Assembly (NCBI GenBank): GCA_905235745.1
Contig: CAJOMN010000005.1
Span: 1-64,000, forward strand
Direction: 5' to 3'
Length of the DNA: 64,000 nt
From: an uncultured Lachnospiraceae bacterium
GTDB taxonomy: Bacteria; Bacillota; Clostridia; Lachnospirales; Lachnospiraceae
Part shown: positions 42,486 through 51,044 of the stretch, in pieces
Position numbering within the stretch: the first letter of the stretch is position 1
Layout of the letters: every line of letters begins with the position of its first letter
Translations under genes and position numbers: made by a program
Notes under the pieces: model-generated
Database searches by the model: none
Told to the model about the DNA's origin: nothing
Seen by the model: the letters and a program-made list of their open reading frames with translations, nothing else

Positions 42486-43445
42486 TTGAAATATTTTATT
42501 ACAGGCGGAGCCGGCTTTATCGGCTCGAACATGGCCGACAGGCTTTTGTCGGAACCCGGAAACGAAGTAGTTGTTTACGACAATTTCAGCACCGGAAGGC
42601 ATGAATTCCTAGAGGAAGCAGGCAGGAACGACAGATTCACCCTGATAGAAGGCGATACCCTCGACCTTGAAGCGCTGACAGCAGCAATGAAGGGGTGTGA
42701 TTTTGTATTTCATTTTGCTGCCAATGCGGACGTCAGAATGGGATGCGAGCATCCGCGGAAGGATCTCGAGCAGAATACGATAGCTACCTATAACGTTCTT
42801 GAAGCAATGCGTGCAAACGGGATCAATAGAATAGGATTTTCCTCGACGGGTTCCGTGTACGGAGAGGCCGAGGTGATCCCGACTCCCGAGAACGCGCCGT
42901 TCCCTGTTCAGACGTCCCTTTACGGAGCGTCGAAGCTTGCCTGCGAAGGATTGCTTGCCGCCTATGCCGAAGGTTTCGGTTTTACGGTGTATATATTCAG
43001 ATTTGTTTCGATCCTCGGAGAGCGCTATACGCACGGACATGTGTTTGATTTTTGCAAGAAGCTTTCGGATGATCCGACGAAGCTTCATATACTCGGAGAC
43101 GGACATCAGAAAAAATCATACCTGTATGTCGGAGACTGTATGGAAGCGATACTCACGGTGATCAGGAACGCAAAAGAGAAGGTCAACATATATAATCTCG
43201 GAACGGATGAATATGTCGAGGTTAACGATTCGGTAGGTTTTATATGCAATAAGCTGGGAGTTTCGCCCACGTTCTCATATGAAGGCGGCGAGAGGGGATG
43301 GATCGGCGACAATCCGTTCATATATCTTGACACTTCCAAGGTAAGATCCCTCGGATGGAAACCGAAAGCGACCATCGAAGAAGGTGTTATCAAGACAGTC
43401 GAGTATCTGCAGGTGAACCCGTGGGTGTTTGCGGCAAGGGATTAA
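42486..43445 (+). CDS. NAD-dependent sugar epimerase/dehydratase (GalE-like)
   Basis: The protein has 320 aa from a TTG at 42486 with AGGAGG 5 nt upstream; a farther upstream in-frame ATG would run through the repeat. Extended short-chain dehydrogenase: KYFITGGAGFIGSN binds NAD, FSSTGSVYG and YGASKLA (Tyr and Lys) are catalytic. It heads the heptose cluster, so its substrate is probably an activated heptose or hexose used in the same surface glycan. It could be a 4-epimerase or a heptose epimerase; the sequence alone does not say. Confidence 0.85.
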   Translation: MKYFITGGAGFIGSNMADRLLSEPGNEVVVYDNFSTGRHEFLEEAGRNDRFTLIEGDTLDLEALTAAMKGCDFVFHFAANADVRMGCEHPRKDLEQNTIATYNVLEAMRANGINRIGFSSTGSVYGEAEVIPTPENAPFPVQTSLYGASKLACEGLLAAYAEGFGFTVYIFRFVSILGERYTHGHVFDFCKKLSDDPTKLHILGDGHQKKSYLYVGDCMEAILTVIRNAKEKVNIYNLGTDEYVEVNDSVGFICNKLGVSPTFSYEGGERGWIGDNPFIYLDTSKVRSLGWKPKATIEEGVIKTVEYLQVNPWVFAARD

Positions 43446-43467
43446 TAAGGCACCGGGAGATTAGGAA

Positions 43468-44442
43468 ATGATCATTGCAAGAAGTCCATTAAGAATAACA
43501 CTCGGAGGCGGCGGGACCGATCTTCCGTCATATTATGAGGAAAGAGAGGGGTTCCTGATCTCTGCCGCTATTGACAAATACGTCTATATCACTCTTCACG
43601 AAACATTTGAGAAGGGTTATTTTCTCAAGTATTCCAAGTTTGAAAAATGCGACAGCATAGATGATATCCAGCATCCGATAATCCGCGAAGCATTAAGGAT
43701 GCTTGACTGGAAGAGGCCGTGTCTTGAAGTATGTTCCATGGCGGATATCCCTGCGGGAACCGGGCTCGGATCATCAAGCTCCTTTACAACGGCGCTTCTT
43801 CGTGCCCTGCACACGATGCAGGGAAATATCGTATCCACACGTACTCTTGCGGAGGAAGCCTGTGAGATTGAGATGAACCGGCTCAAAGAGCCTATCGGCA
43901 AGCAGGATCAGTATATCGCCAGCTACGGCGGCATCACCTGTATGAACTTTCATAAGGACGGATACGTCTGGGTCGACCCGTTAAGGATCTCGGATGAGAC
44001 GCTGTATAATCTTGAAGACAACCTGATACTGTATTTTACGGGATTTTCGCGTTCCGCGGGTAATATATTGAAGGAACAGAATGACAAGAGCAAAGAGCAC
44101 AACGAGGATATGCTGAAGAATCTTGACTTCGTAAAGAACCTCGGATATCAGAGCAAAGAGGCCTTGGAAAAGGGCGATCTTGATACATTTGCCGATATTA
44201 TGAACACTCACTGGGAATACAAGAAAAAACGTTCCGGCGGAATGAGCAATCCGAAGATCGATGAATGGTATGATATGGCGCTGGCAAACGGAGCACAGGG
44301 CGGTAAGATGATCGGCGCCGGCGGCGGCGGATTCCTGATGTTCTATGTCAAGGACAAGGCAAGGCTGCGCGATGCCATGAGGAATACCGGAATGAGTGAG
44401 GTCAGATTCAGATTCGAAAAGGAAGGATCCAGAGTCTTATGA
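43468..44442 (+). CDS. hddA: D-glycero-alpha-D-manno-heptose 7-phosphate kinase (HddA-like GHMP kinase)
   Basis: The protein has 324 aa. GHMP kinase motifs: IARSPLRITLGGGGTDLPSY, the ATP loop DIPAGTGLGSSSSF and the C-terminal GGKMIGAGGGGFLMFY. The RSPLRITLGGGGTDLPSYY opening is that of HddA/FucK-type kinases. With gmhA, the GmhB-like domain and the nucleotidyltransferase next to it, a heptose 7-phosphate substrate (giving the 1,7-bisphosphate) is likely. It overlaps the next start by 4 bp. Confidence 0.85.
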   Translation: MIIARSPLRITLGGGGTDLPSYYEEREGFLISAAIDKYVYITLHETFEKGYFLKYSKFEKCDSIDDIQHPIIREALRMLDWKRPCLEVCSMADIPAGTGLGSSSSFTTALLRALHTMQGNIVSTRTLAEEACEIEMNRLKEPIGKQDQYIASYGGITCMNFHKDGYVWVDPLRISDETLYNLEDNLILYFTGFSRSAGNILKEQNDKSKEHNEDMLKNLDFVKNLGYQSKEALEKGDLDTFADIMNTHWEYKKKRSGGMSNPKIDEWYDMALANGAQGGKMIGAGGGGFLMFYVKDKARLRDAMRNTGMSEVRFRFEKEGSRVL

Positions 44443-45749
44443 TGAATCCTGCCGACGTTCAGGTTGTGGTGCTGATGGGAGGCCTTGGCACCAGGTTGAA
44501 GAACTACACAAAGGACTGCCCCAAGTCGCTTGTCGAAGTGTGCGGCAGACCTTTCTTTGATTATCAGCTTGAACTGCTCATGGCGTGGGGATTTAGGAAG
44601 TTCCTGTTCCTTATCGGATACAGGGCCGATATGATCGAGGAATATTACGGGGACGGGAGCAGCTGCGGAATATCCATAAGATACAGCTATGACGGAGAAA
44701 AGCTCCTTGGAACGGGAGGAGCCGTAAGGCGCGCTTACGACAGCCTCGAGGATGATTTTCTGCTGATCTACGGCGATTCGTTCATGGATATAGATTATTC
44801 GGAAATGCTGTACCGCTACCGGAAAGGGAAGGAAGCGGGGGCAGAGGCTCTTATGAGCGTATTGCGCAATAACGACCGCTTCGATAAGAGCAATGTCGTT
44901 ATGGACGGCAGCAGGCTCGTGTTATATGACAAGAATAATACGACGCCGGATATGGAATATATCGATTACGGCGCCTGTATGTACGAAAAATCGTTGTTTG
45001 CACCTTACGGAGAGGACGAGGCGTTTGATATTGCCGGGATACAGCATGAACTGTCCGTAAAGGGAAAGATCACGGCAATGGTCGTAACAAAGCGTTTCTA
45101 TGAGATAGGAAGTCCTGCGTCTCTTTCCGAATTCTCCCGGTATGTTACAAAAAGGTACAGTGAAGATCATCCCGCGGTGTTTGTTGACAGGGACGGAGTT
45201 GTCAACGAGATAGTATGGAATGATGATATCGAGCAGCTTGACAGTCCGATGAAGGTCTCGCAGTTTGTATTTTTGCCGGACGTGGTCGAAGCACTCAGAA
45301 TGCTGAAGGAAAAGGGATATTATATATTCATAGTGACCAATCAGCCCGGAGCTGCCAAGGGGAAGACGGATCTTGAGACCCTGTACGATATTAACACTTA
45401 TATGCTTGATGCTCTTGCAGCGGAAGGGGTGGAGATCGACGATCTGTTCATGTGCCCGCATTATCCGAAGGAGCTTGCGCGTACCAAAGAGAAATTCCTG
45501 ATAAAGCAGTGCAGCTGCCGGAAGCCGGAGCCCGGACTCATATACAGGGCGATGAGGAAGTATTCAATCGATATGTCCGCATCATATATGATAGGAGATT
45601 CGTGCTCGGATGTGACCGCCGGTGCAAGTGTCGGACTGCAGACGATATTTATCGGCGACCTCAAATGCGATCTGTGTAAAAAGCTTGGCAGTATTACCCC
45701 GACGTATATTGCCAAAGATCTGTTCGAAGCAGCATCAATAGTCCGATGA
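44439..45749 (+). CDS. Fusion of heptose-1-phosphate nucleotidyltransferase and heptose bisphosphate phosphatase
   Basis: The protein has 436 aa with two enzymes in one chain. Residues 1-235: nucleotidyltransferase (VVLMGGLGTRLKNYTKDCPK, YGDSFMDIDY), HddC-like, making the NDP-heptose. Residues 245-436: HAD phosphatase of the GmhB type (FVDRDGVVNE, IVTNQPGAAKG, the zinc loop CPHYPKEL to CSCRKPEPG, and MIGDSCSDV). Together with HddA and GmhA these cover the four activation steps of GDP-D-glycero-alpha-D-manno-heptose. In most species the two are separate genes. The guanosine specificity is inferred from the pathway. Confidence 0.87.
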   Translation: MMNPADVQVVVLMGGLGTRLKNYTKDCPKSLVEVCGRPFFDYQLELLMAWGFRKFLFLIGYRADMIEEYYGDGSSCGISIRYSYDGEKLLGTGGAVRRAYDSLEDDFLLIYGDSFMDIDYSEMLYRYRKGKEAGAEALMSVLRNNDRFDKSNVVMDGSRLVLYDKNNTTPDMEYIDYGACMYEKSLFAPYGEDEAFDIAGIQHELSVKGKITAMVVTKRFYEIGSPASLSEFSRYVTKRYSEDHPAVFVDRDGVVNEIVWNDDIEQLDSPMKVSQFVFLPDVVEALRMLKEKGYYIFIVTNQPGAAKGKTDLETLYDINTYMLDALAAEGVEIDDLFMCPHYPKELARTKEKFLIKQCSCRKPEPGLIYRAMRKYSIDMSASYMIGDSCSDVTAGASVGLQTIFIGDLKCDLCKKLGSITPTYIAKDLFEAASIVR

Positions 45750-45832
45750 TCACGGAGATGCCGCATTACATATTTTGCTTGGAAATGGGGATCATCCCCT
45801 TCTGAGATACTGTCATATTGTTTGGAAATAAG

Positions 45833-45858
45833 TATAGTAAACACATGTTTACTATAAT
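45833..45858 (+). promoter_or_regulatory. Palindromic operator/promoter of gmhA
   Basis: TATAGTAAAC-ACAT-GTTTACTATA (45833-45856) is a perfect inverted repeat. Its right arm contains a TATAAT -10 box (45853-45858) 24 bp before the gmhA ATG, followed by AAAAGGAGGG. Related half-sites occur at 430-464, 26950-26960, 36193-36205 and 41348-41362. Confidence 0.5.
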
Positions 45859-45881
45859 ACAGGGAAAAGGAGGGAACAATT

Positions 45882-46439
45882 ATGACAAAAGAGTACATTG
45901 ATCAGTACCTTGACGAGACCGTTCGGATAGCGCAGACGGTGTCAAAGGAAGAGATCGGAAAGGGTATTGAGATTCTTCGCGAGACGAAGAAGAACGGGGG
46001 AAGGCTGTTTATCCTCGGAGTCGGCGGAAGTGCGGCAAATGCCTCACATGCGGTCAATGATTTCAGAAAGATCGGGGGAATAGAGACATATGCTCCTACC
46101 GACAATGTTTCTGAACTGACGGCAAGAACCAATGACGAAGGCTGGGAAACAACATTTACGGAATGGCTGAAATGCAGCCATTTGAACGGGAAGGATTCCG
46201 TAATGGTGTTCTCGGTCGGAGGCGGAAGCATGACAACTTCTCTTAACATTGTAAATGCGCTCAAGCTTGCAAAGGAGCGCGGCTCGAAGATCATTTCCAT
46301 TGTCTCGAGGGACGGTGGTTATTCAAGGCAGGTCAGCGATGCGTGTGTTCTGATCCCGGTTGTTGATGATGCAAGGATTACTCCGCATGCCGAAGGATGG
46401 CAGGGAGTAATATGGCATTTAATGGTAAACGCAATGTAG
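45882..46439 (+). CDS. gmhA: Phosphoheptose isomerase (SIS domain)
   Basis: The protein has 185 aa, one SIS domain. LFILGVGGSAANASHAVNDF and VFSVGGGSMTTSLNIVNALK bind the sugar phosphate, and ARITPHAEGWQ matches the metal and catalytic end of GmhA. It converts sedoheptulose 7-phosphate to D-glycero-D-manno-heptose 7-phosphate. The gene directly downstream encodes a transaldolase that can supply sedoheptulose 7-phosphate. It ends ATG-TAG within the TAGACAGGAGGGACAT motif. Confidence 0.9.
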   Translation: MTKEYIDQYLDETVRIAQTVSKEEIGKGIEILRETKKNGGRLFILGVGGSAANASHAVNDFRKIGGIETYAPTDNVSELTARTNDEGWETTFTEWLKCSHLNGKDSVMVFSVGGGSMTTSLNIVNALKLAKERGSKIISIVSRDGGYSRQVSDACVLIPVVDDARITPHAEGWQGVIWHLMVNAM

Positions 46440-46456
46440 ACAGGAGGGACATACGA

Positions 46457-47176
46457 ATGAATTCGAACGATCTTACAATTGCGATATACGCTGACGGGGC
46501 GGATATCGAGGCTATGAAAGCCGAATATAAAAAAGGAATAGTAAAAGGATTTACAACGAACCCTACACTCATGAAGAAGGCAGGGGTTAAGGATTATGTT
46601 ACTTTTGCAAGAGAATGTGTGAAGGAAATACCGGATCTTCCGCTGTCTCTTGAGGTCTTTGCGGATGATTTTCCCGGAATGGAAGAGGAAGCAAGGATCA
46701 TATGCGGACTTGGACAGAATGTCTATGTCAAGATACCGGTCACGAATTCAAAAGGCGAGTCAAGCATACCTCTTATCAGGAAGCTGTCGGCGGATGGCCT
46801 GAAGCTCAACGTTACGGCTATCCTGACGATGGAGCAGATAGAGCAGACGGTAGATGCATTTGCCGATGGGACGGATAATATAGTATCAATCTTTGCCGGA
46901 AGGATCATGGACACGGGAGTCGACGCAGTACCGATGATGAAGAAAGCCGGGCAGATCGCGGCAGCAAAGCCCGGAACCCAGACACTCTGGGCAAGCTGCA
47001 GGGAGGTCTATAATATCATTCAGGCTCAGGAAGCCGGTACCGATATCATTACCGTTACCAATCCGATCCTTGCAAAGCTTCCGAACCTCGGTAAGGATCT
47101 GACGCAGCTCTCGCTTGAGACGGTTCAGATGTTTGTGAATGATGGCAGGAGTCTCGGATACAGTATCCGTGCGTGA
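46457..47176 (+). CDS. Transaldolase (small, fructose-6-phosphate aldolase-like)
   Basis: The protein has 239 aa from the ATG at 46457, with AGGAGGG 9 nt upstream; an earlier in-frame ATG at 46397 lies inside gmhA. KGFTTNPTLMKKAG is the transaldolase signature, and VYVKIPVTN holds the Schiff-base Lys-92. Placement after gmhA points to making sedoheptulose 7-phosphate for heptose synthesis, though a general pentose-phosphate role cannot be excluded. Confidence 0.9.
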   Translation: MNSNDLTIAIYADGADIEAMKAEYKKGIVKGFTTNPTLMKKAGVKDYVTFARECVKEIPDLPLSLEVFADDFPGMEEEARIICGLGQNVYVKIPVTNSKGESSIPLIRKLSADGLKLNVTAILTMEQIEQTVDAFADGTDNIVSIFAGRIMDTGVDAVPMMKKAGQIAAAKPGTQTLWASCREVYNIIQAQEAGTDIITVTNPILAKLPNLGKDLTQLSLETVQMFVNDGRSLGYSIRA

Positions 47177-47252
47177 TTTTCTTGTTAAGTTGCATAATAA
47201 TCGCGTATATTATTCGGTTTTGTGGTAATTATTCACAAAAATATGCAAAAAG

Positions 47253-47281
47253 TTGACAAAACCGCATAACTGCGATATATT
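47253..47281 (+). promoter_or_regulatory. Promoter of the KPA-repeat protein gene
   Basis: TTGACA (47253-47258), 17 bp and TATATT (47276-47281), close to consensus, predicting a leader of about 75 nt. Confidence 0.8.
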
Positions 47282-47361
47282 TTACGATATGTATAAAGGT
47301 TTTGCTTAATTTTAGTGTATTTCTATGAGGATAAAGGCAACTTGAAAGGAGAATTCTAGTT

Positions 47362-47976
47362 ATGTCAGAAGTAAAGAAACCCTCTGTAACAGTTAAGAAG
47401 ACTGTTGTTACAGAACCTGAGAAGGCTAAAGAAGCTATCAAGGCAGCAGTAGCAGAACAGAAGGCAGCAGCACCCGCTAAGGCAGCAGCACCCGCTAAGG
47501 CAGCAACACCCGCAAAGACAGCAGCACCTGCTAAGAAGGCACCCGCCAAGAAGGCACCTGCCAAGAAGGCACCTGCCAAGAAGGCAGCAGCACCCGCCAA
47601 GAAGGCAGCACCCGCTAAGAAGGCAGCACCCGCTAAGAAGGCAGCACCTGCCAAGAAGGCAGCACCCGCTAAGAAGGCAGCACCTGCCAAGAAGGCAGCA
47701 CCTGCTAAGAAGGCACCCGCCAAGAAGGCAGCTGCAAAGAAGACAGTTGTTAAGACAAATGCTGTATTTGCGATCAGTGATACTAAGAATATATCAGCAG
47801 ATGCACTTCTCAAGCAGTATCTCAAGACAGCAAAGGATCGTGCTAAATATGATCTCGGTATCAAGGTTTCCGATATCAAGAGCATTGATATCTATCTGAA
47901 CATTGCTGAACAGAAGGTTTACAGCGTTATCAACGGAGAAGTTAACGATTCATTTGATATGTATTTCGATTTCTGA
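47362..47976 (+). CDS. Ala/Lys/Pro-repeat histone-H1-like protein with conserved C-terminal domain
   Basis: The protein has 204 aa. Residues about 35-130 are tandem PAKKAA/PAKKAP repeats, strongly basic and disordered, like eukaryotic H1 tails or bacterial nucleoid H1-like proteins. The C-terminal 70 residues (AVFAISDTKNISADALLKQY to NDSFDMYFDF) form a small acidic domain which I associate with DUF6465 of Lachnospiraceae. DNA compaction is an inference. It has a strong promoter, AAAGGAG and a strong terminator, which suggests high expression. The GCAGCACC(C/T)GC(C/T)AAGAAG DNA repeats are prone to copy-number change. Confidence 0.75.
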   Translation: MSEVKKPSVTVKKTVVTEPEKAKEAIKAAVAEQKAAAPAKAAAPAKAATPAKTAAPAKKAPAKKAPAKKAPAKKAAAPAKKAAPAKKAAPAKKAAPAKKAAPAKKAAPAKKAAPAKKAPAKKAAAKKTVVKTNAVFAISDTKNISADALLKQYLKTAKDRAKYDLGIKVSDIKSIDIYLNIAEQKVYSVINGEVNDSFDMYFDF

Positions 47977-48005
47977 TCCGCCCATCGCAAAAGACAGATG
48001 ATTGT

Positions 48006-48035
48006 ACGGGGACTAGTGATAGTCCCCGTTTTTTT
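48006..48035 (+). terminator. Terminator of the KPA-repeat gene
   Basis: ACGGGGACTA (48006-48015) pairs with TAGTCCCCGT (48020-48029), followed by a run of T. Confidence 0.92.
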
Positions 48036-48048
48036 CGGAGGTTAACAG

Positions 48049-50325
48049 ATGATCAAATTGCATGACGGGGGAGTGTTTCTTGTCGGAGGGCAGCAGATAG
48101 TATCCGATAAGGACGGGTCATTTCAAAATGCCGGATTTTCAAAGGAAGAGGCATCCAAAGGCACGATAGCATATGGTATTTTGTCGGAACACAATACATC
48201 CGGCAGCATGGATAAGCTCAGGATCAGATTCGATAAGCTTACATCCCATGATATCACGTACGTGGGTATCATTCAGACAGCCCGTGCGTCGGGATTGGAG
48301 AAGTTCCCTGTTCCGTATGTACTGACGAACTGCCACAACAGTCTGTGCGCAGTCGGCGGAACCATTAATGAAGATGACCATATGTTCGGATTGACGTGTG
48401 CCAGGAAATACGGTGGCATTTACGTTCCTCCCCATCAGGCCGTGATCCATCAGTTTGCAAGGGAAATGCTCGCCGGCGGCGGAAAAATGATCCTCGGATC
48501 TGATTCGCACACAAGATACGGCGCACTTGGGACAATGGCAATGGGCGAGGGCGGTCCCGAGCTGGTAAAGCAGCTTCTCGGTCGTACCTATGACATTGAC
48601 CGGCCGGGAGTAGTTGCGGTATATCTGACAGGAGAGCCAAGATGCGGAGTAGGGCCGCAGGATGTGGCGCTTGCTATTATAGGTGCAGTGTTTGAGAGCG
48701 GATACGTAAAGAATAAAGTCATGGAATTTGTCGGTCCGGGAGTCGCATCATTAAGCGCCGATTTTCGTATCGGAGTCGATGTAATGACAACGGAGACCAC
48801 ATGCCTGTCATCAATCTGGCAGACAGACGAAACAATAAGGGAATTCTATGCCGTTCACGGAAGAGAAAACGATTACAAAGAGCTTGCGCCCAAAGAAGTG
48901 GTCTATTACGACGGAATGATCGAAGTTGATCTGTCGGATATCGAGCCGATGATCGCAATGCCGTTCCACCCGAGCAATACATACACTATAGACGAGGTCA
49001 ATTCGAATCTTGAGGATATCCTCCGGGATGTGGAAGCAAAGGCCGCTGTTTCACTTGATAATGCGGTTCCCTATAAACTGACGGATAAGATCAGAGACGG
49101 GAGATTCTACGTTGAACAGGGAATAGTTGCCGGATGCGCCGGAGGAGGATTTGAGAATATCTGCGCGGTTTCGGATATTCTTGACGGAAAGAACATCGGT
49201 GCAGGAGAATTCACATTAAGCGTGTATCCGGCATCAATGCCGATATACATGGAACTTATCAGAAACGGCTGCGCGGCAAGGCTGCTTGAGACAGGTGCCG
49301 TCCTTAAGACCGCTTTTTGCGGACCGTGCTTTGGCGCGGGTGATACGCCGGCAAATAACGCGTTCTCCATCAGGCATTCGACCAGAAACTTCCCGAACAG
49401 GGAGGGAAGCAAGCTTCAGAGCGGCCAGATATCTTCGGTTGCCCTTATGGATGCAAGATCCATCGCAGCAACAGCCGCAAACAAGGGCTATCTTACAAGC
49501 GCAACTAAGCAGATAGAAAAGGATACACTCAGAAAATACAGGTATTCGTTCGACAGCACGATATATGCGAACAGGGTGTTTGATTCAAAGGGCATTGCCG
49601 ACCCGTCGCAGGAGATACATTTCGGACCGAACATCAAGGACTGGCCTGTAATGAAGCCCCTGCCGGAAAATCTTCTGCTGAAGGTCGTATCGGAGATACA
49701 TGATCCGGTCACGACAACGGACGAGCTGATCCCGTCAGGAGAAACATCGTCCTACAGATCCAATCCGCTCGGTCTTGCCGAGTATGCGCTGTCCCGTAAG
49801 GATCCGCAATATGTGGGTCGCGCAAAAGAAGTCAAGGCAGCAGAGGATGCAAGGGCTGCCGGACAGGATCCGTGTGATGTTCTTGCCGAGATCCGGCCGG
49901 TGATGGATGCTGTCAGATCGAAGTATCCGGATGCTGACGGGAACAACACGGGTATAGGCTCTACGATCTTTGCGGTAAAGCCCGGTGACGGTTCGGCAAG
50001 AGAGCAGGCGGCAAGCTGTCAGAAGGTTCTCGGAGGCTGGGCAAATATTGCCAATGAATATGCGACCAAGAGATACCGCAGCAACCTCATTAACTGGGGA
50101 ATGCTTCCGTTTATTATAGACAAGGGCGATTTGCCGTTTGCAAACCTGGATTATTTGTTTGTTCCGAAAATCAGAGACGCGGTAGAGAAAAAGCTTTCGG
50201 ATATCGAAGCCTATGTTGTACGAAACGGCGGTCTTGAGAAGTTCACGCTTCACATGGCGGAGCTTACCGATGACGAGAGAGAGATTATTGAGAAAGGCTG
50301 CCTGATCAATTATTACGCATCATAG
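48049..50325 (+). CDS. Aconitase-family hydratase
   Basis: The protein has 758 aa. An aconitase-superfamily enzyme with Fe-S cluster cysteines in [15 protein letters not shown], the substrate loop [21 protein letters not shown], and a C-terminal swivel domain ([20 protein letters not shown]). The opening [15 protein letters not shown] differs from classical AcnA/AcnB and matches a clade annotated simply as hydratase, present in many Clostridia. It may act as aconitase or on a related acid. Its 3' end overlaps the convergent HAD gene by 13 bp. Confidence 0.82.
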   Translation: MIKLHDGGVFLVGGQQIVSDKDGSFQNAGFSKEEASKGTIAYGILSEHNTSGSMDKLRIRFDKLTSHDITYVGIIQTARASGLEKFPVPYVLTNCHNSLCAVGGTINEDDHMFGLTCARKYGGIYVPPHQAVIHQFAREMLAGGGKMILGSDSHTRYGALGTMAMGEGGPELVKQLLGRTYDIDRPGVVAVYLTGEPRCGVGPQDVALAIIGAVFESGYVKNKVMEFVGPGVASLSADFRIGVDVMTTETTCLSSIWQTDETIREFYAVHGRENDYKELAPKEVVYYDGMIEVDLSDIEPMIAMPFHPSNTYTIDEVNSNLEDILRDVEAKAAVSLDNAVPYKLTDKIRDGRFYVEQGIVAGCAGGGFENICAVSDILDGKNIGAGEFTLSVYPASMPIYMELIRNGCAARLLETGAVLKTAFCGPCFGAGDTPANNAFSIRHSTRNFPNREGSKLQSGQISSVALMDARSIAATAANKGYLTSATKQIEKDTLRKYRYSFDSTIYANRVFDSKGIADPSQEIHFGPNIKDWPVMKPLPENLLLKVVSEIHDPVTTTDELIPSGETSSYRSNPLGLAEYALSRKDPQYVGRAKEVKAAEDARAAGQDPCDVLAEIRPVMDAVRSKYPDADGNNTGIGSTIFAVKPGDGSAREQAASCQKVLGGWANIANEYATKRYRSNLINWGMLPFIIDKGDLPFANLDYLFVPKIRDAVEKKLSDIEAYVVRNGGLEKFTLHMAELTDDEREIIEKGCLINYYAS

Positions 50326-50972
50326 GAAGGATAGAGGACATCGGAAAACTTTTCTATGATCCGGCTTCCGGAGGGAGCCGCGGCAAGAACGTTTTCAATA
50401 TTCATCTGTGACCATTTTACGAGCGCAAAATCAACGCCGGCGTTTTTGGCACACATCGCATCGGGAACCGCGTCCCCTATATAGATAACACGGTTCATAT
50501 CCTCTATGCCCGCAATCTTTGCGGCAGCAATGATTGGATCCGGTGCGGGCTTGTGCCTGTCGGTATCATTCTGGCATATCGTTACATCAAAGAAATCATC
50601 AAGCCCTTTCAGCCGGAGTGTGGTCTTTGCCGAAACGAACCGTTTGCTCGTGACGAAGCCCTGTAATATCCCAAGATCCCTGATCTTGTACAGCTCGGTG
50701 ATAACACCGTCAAAAAGAGGTATTTCGTCATTTTCGAGAAGGACTTTGTTATGCGCCAGATATGCTTCCATAAGCGCTTGTGCCGTGTCCTTGTCATGCA
50801 TCATAAATGTTTCGGCAAGAGGTTTTCCTATGTAGCTTTTCAGATCATCATCGGATCTGTCGCAGTGTCCCATGACATCATTATATGCGAGCTTAATACA
50901 CTTTAAGATCATGGGGATCGAATCCCAGATCGTACCGTCAAGGTCATATAATATCAGATCATATCTATTCAT
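50313..50972 (-). CDS. HAD family phosphatase (phosphoglycolate phosphatase-like)
   Basis: The protein has 219 aa. HAD motifs: [13 protein letters not shown] (nucleophile Asp), FVTSKRF, a Lys in RHKPAPDP, and [18 protein letters not shown]. The helical cap fits Gph/PgmB-type enzymes. No Shine-Dalgarno sequence; an extended -10 box ends exactly 6 nt before the ATG, so the message is probably leaderless. Confidence 0.87.
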   Translation of the reverse strand: MNRYDLILYDLDGTIWDSIPMILKCIKLAYNDVMGHCDRSDDDLKSYIGKPLAETFMMHDKDTAQALMEAYLAHNKVLLENDEIPLFDGVITELYKIRDLGILQGFVTSKRFVSAKTTLRLKGLDDFFDVTICQNDTDRHKPAPDPIIAAAKIAGIEDMNRVIYIGDAVPDAMCAKNAGVDFALVKWSQMNIENVLAAAPSGSRIIEKFSDVLYPSYDA

Positions 50973-50978
50973 GGTATT

Positions 50979-50987
50979 ATTGTAACA
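50979..50987 (-). promoter_or_regulatory. Extended -10 promoter directly before the HAD gene
   Basis: On the minus strand TGTTACAAT, with the -10 hexamer at 50979-50984 and six bases to the ATG. Confidence 0.5.
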
Positions 50988-50995
50988 TAAGTGTC

Positions 50996-51029
50996 AAAGG
51001 GGACGGTTTTTGACATAACCGTCCCCTTT
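50996..51029. terminator. Strong 13-bp hairpin terminator
   Basis: AAAGGGGACGGTT (50996-51008) pairs perfectly with AACCGTCCCCTTT (51017-51029). It lies just downstream of the gene at 51045-52118 (minus) and just upstream of the HAD promoter, so it separates the two. Confidence 0.75.
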
Positions 51030-51044
51030 TGAACCCTTTGAAAG

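Noticed and set aside
42184-42602. Minus-strand frames with internal repeats across the structured element
   Set aside because: They merely translate the 97-nt repeat; hairpins and paired substitutions argue for RNA or DNA structure rather than protein.
47229-47885. 218-aa Ala/Gly/Phe/Leu-repeat frame opposite the KPA-repeat gene
   Set aside because: A repeat read backwards always looks periodic; promoter, ribosome binding site and terminator all belong to the plus-strand gene.
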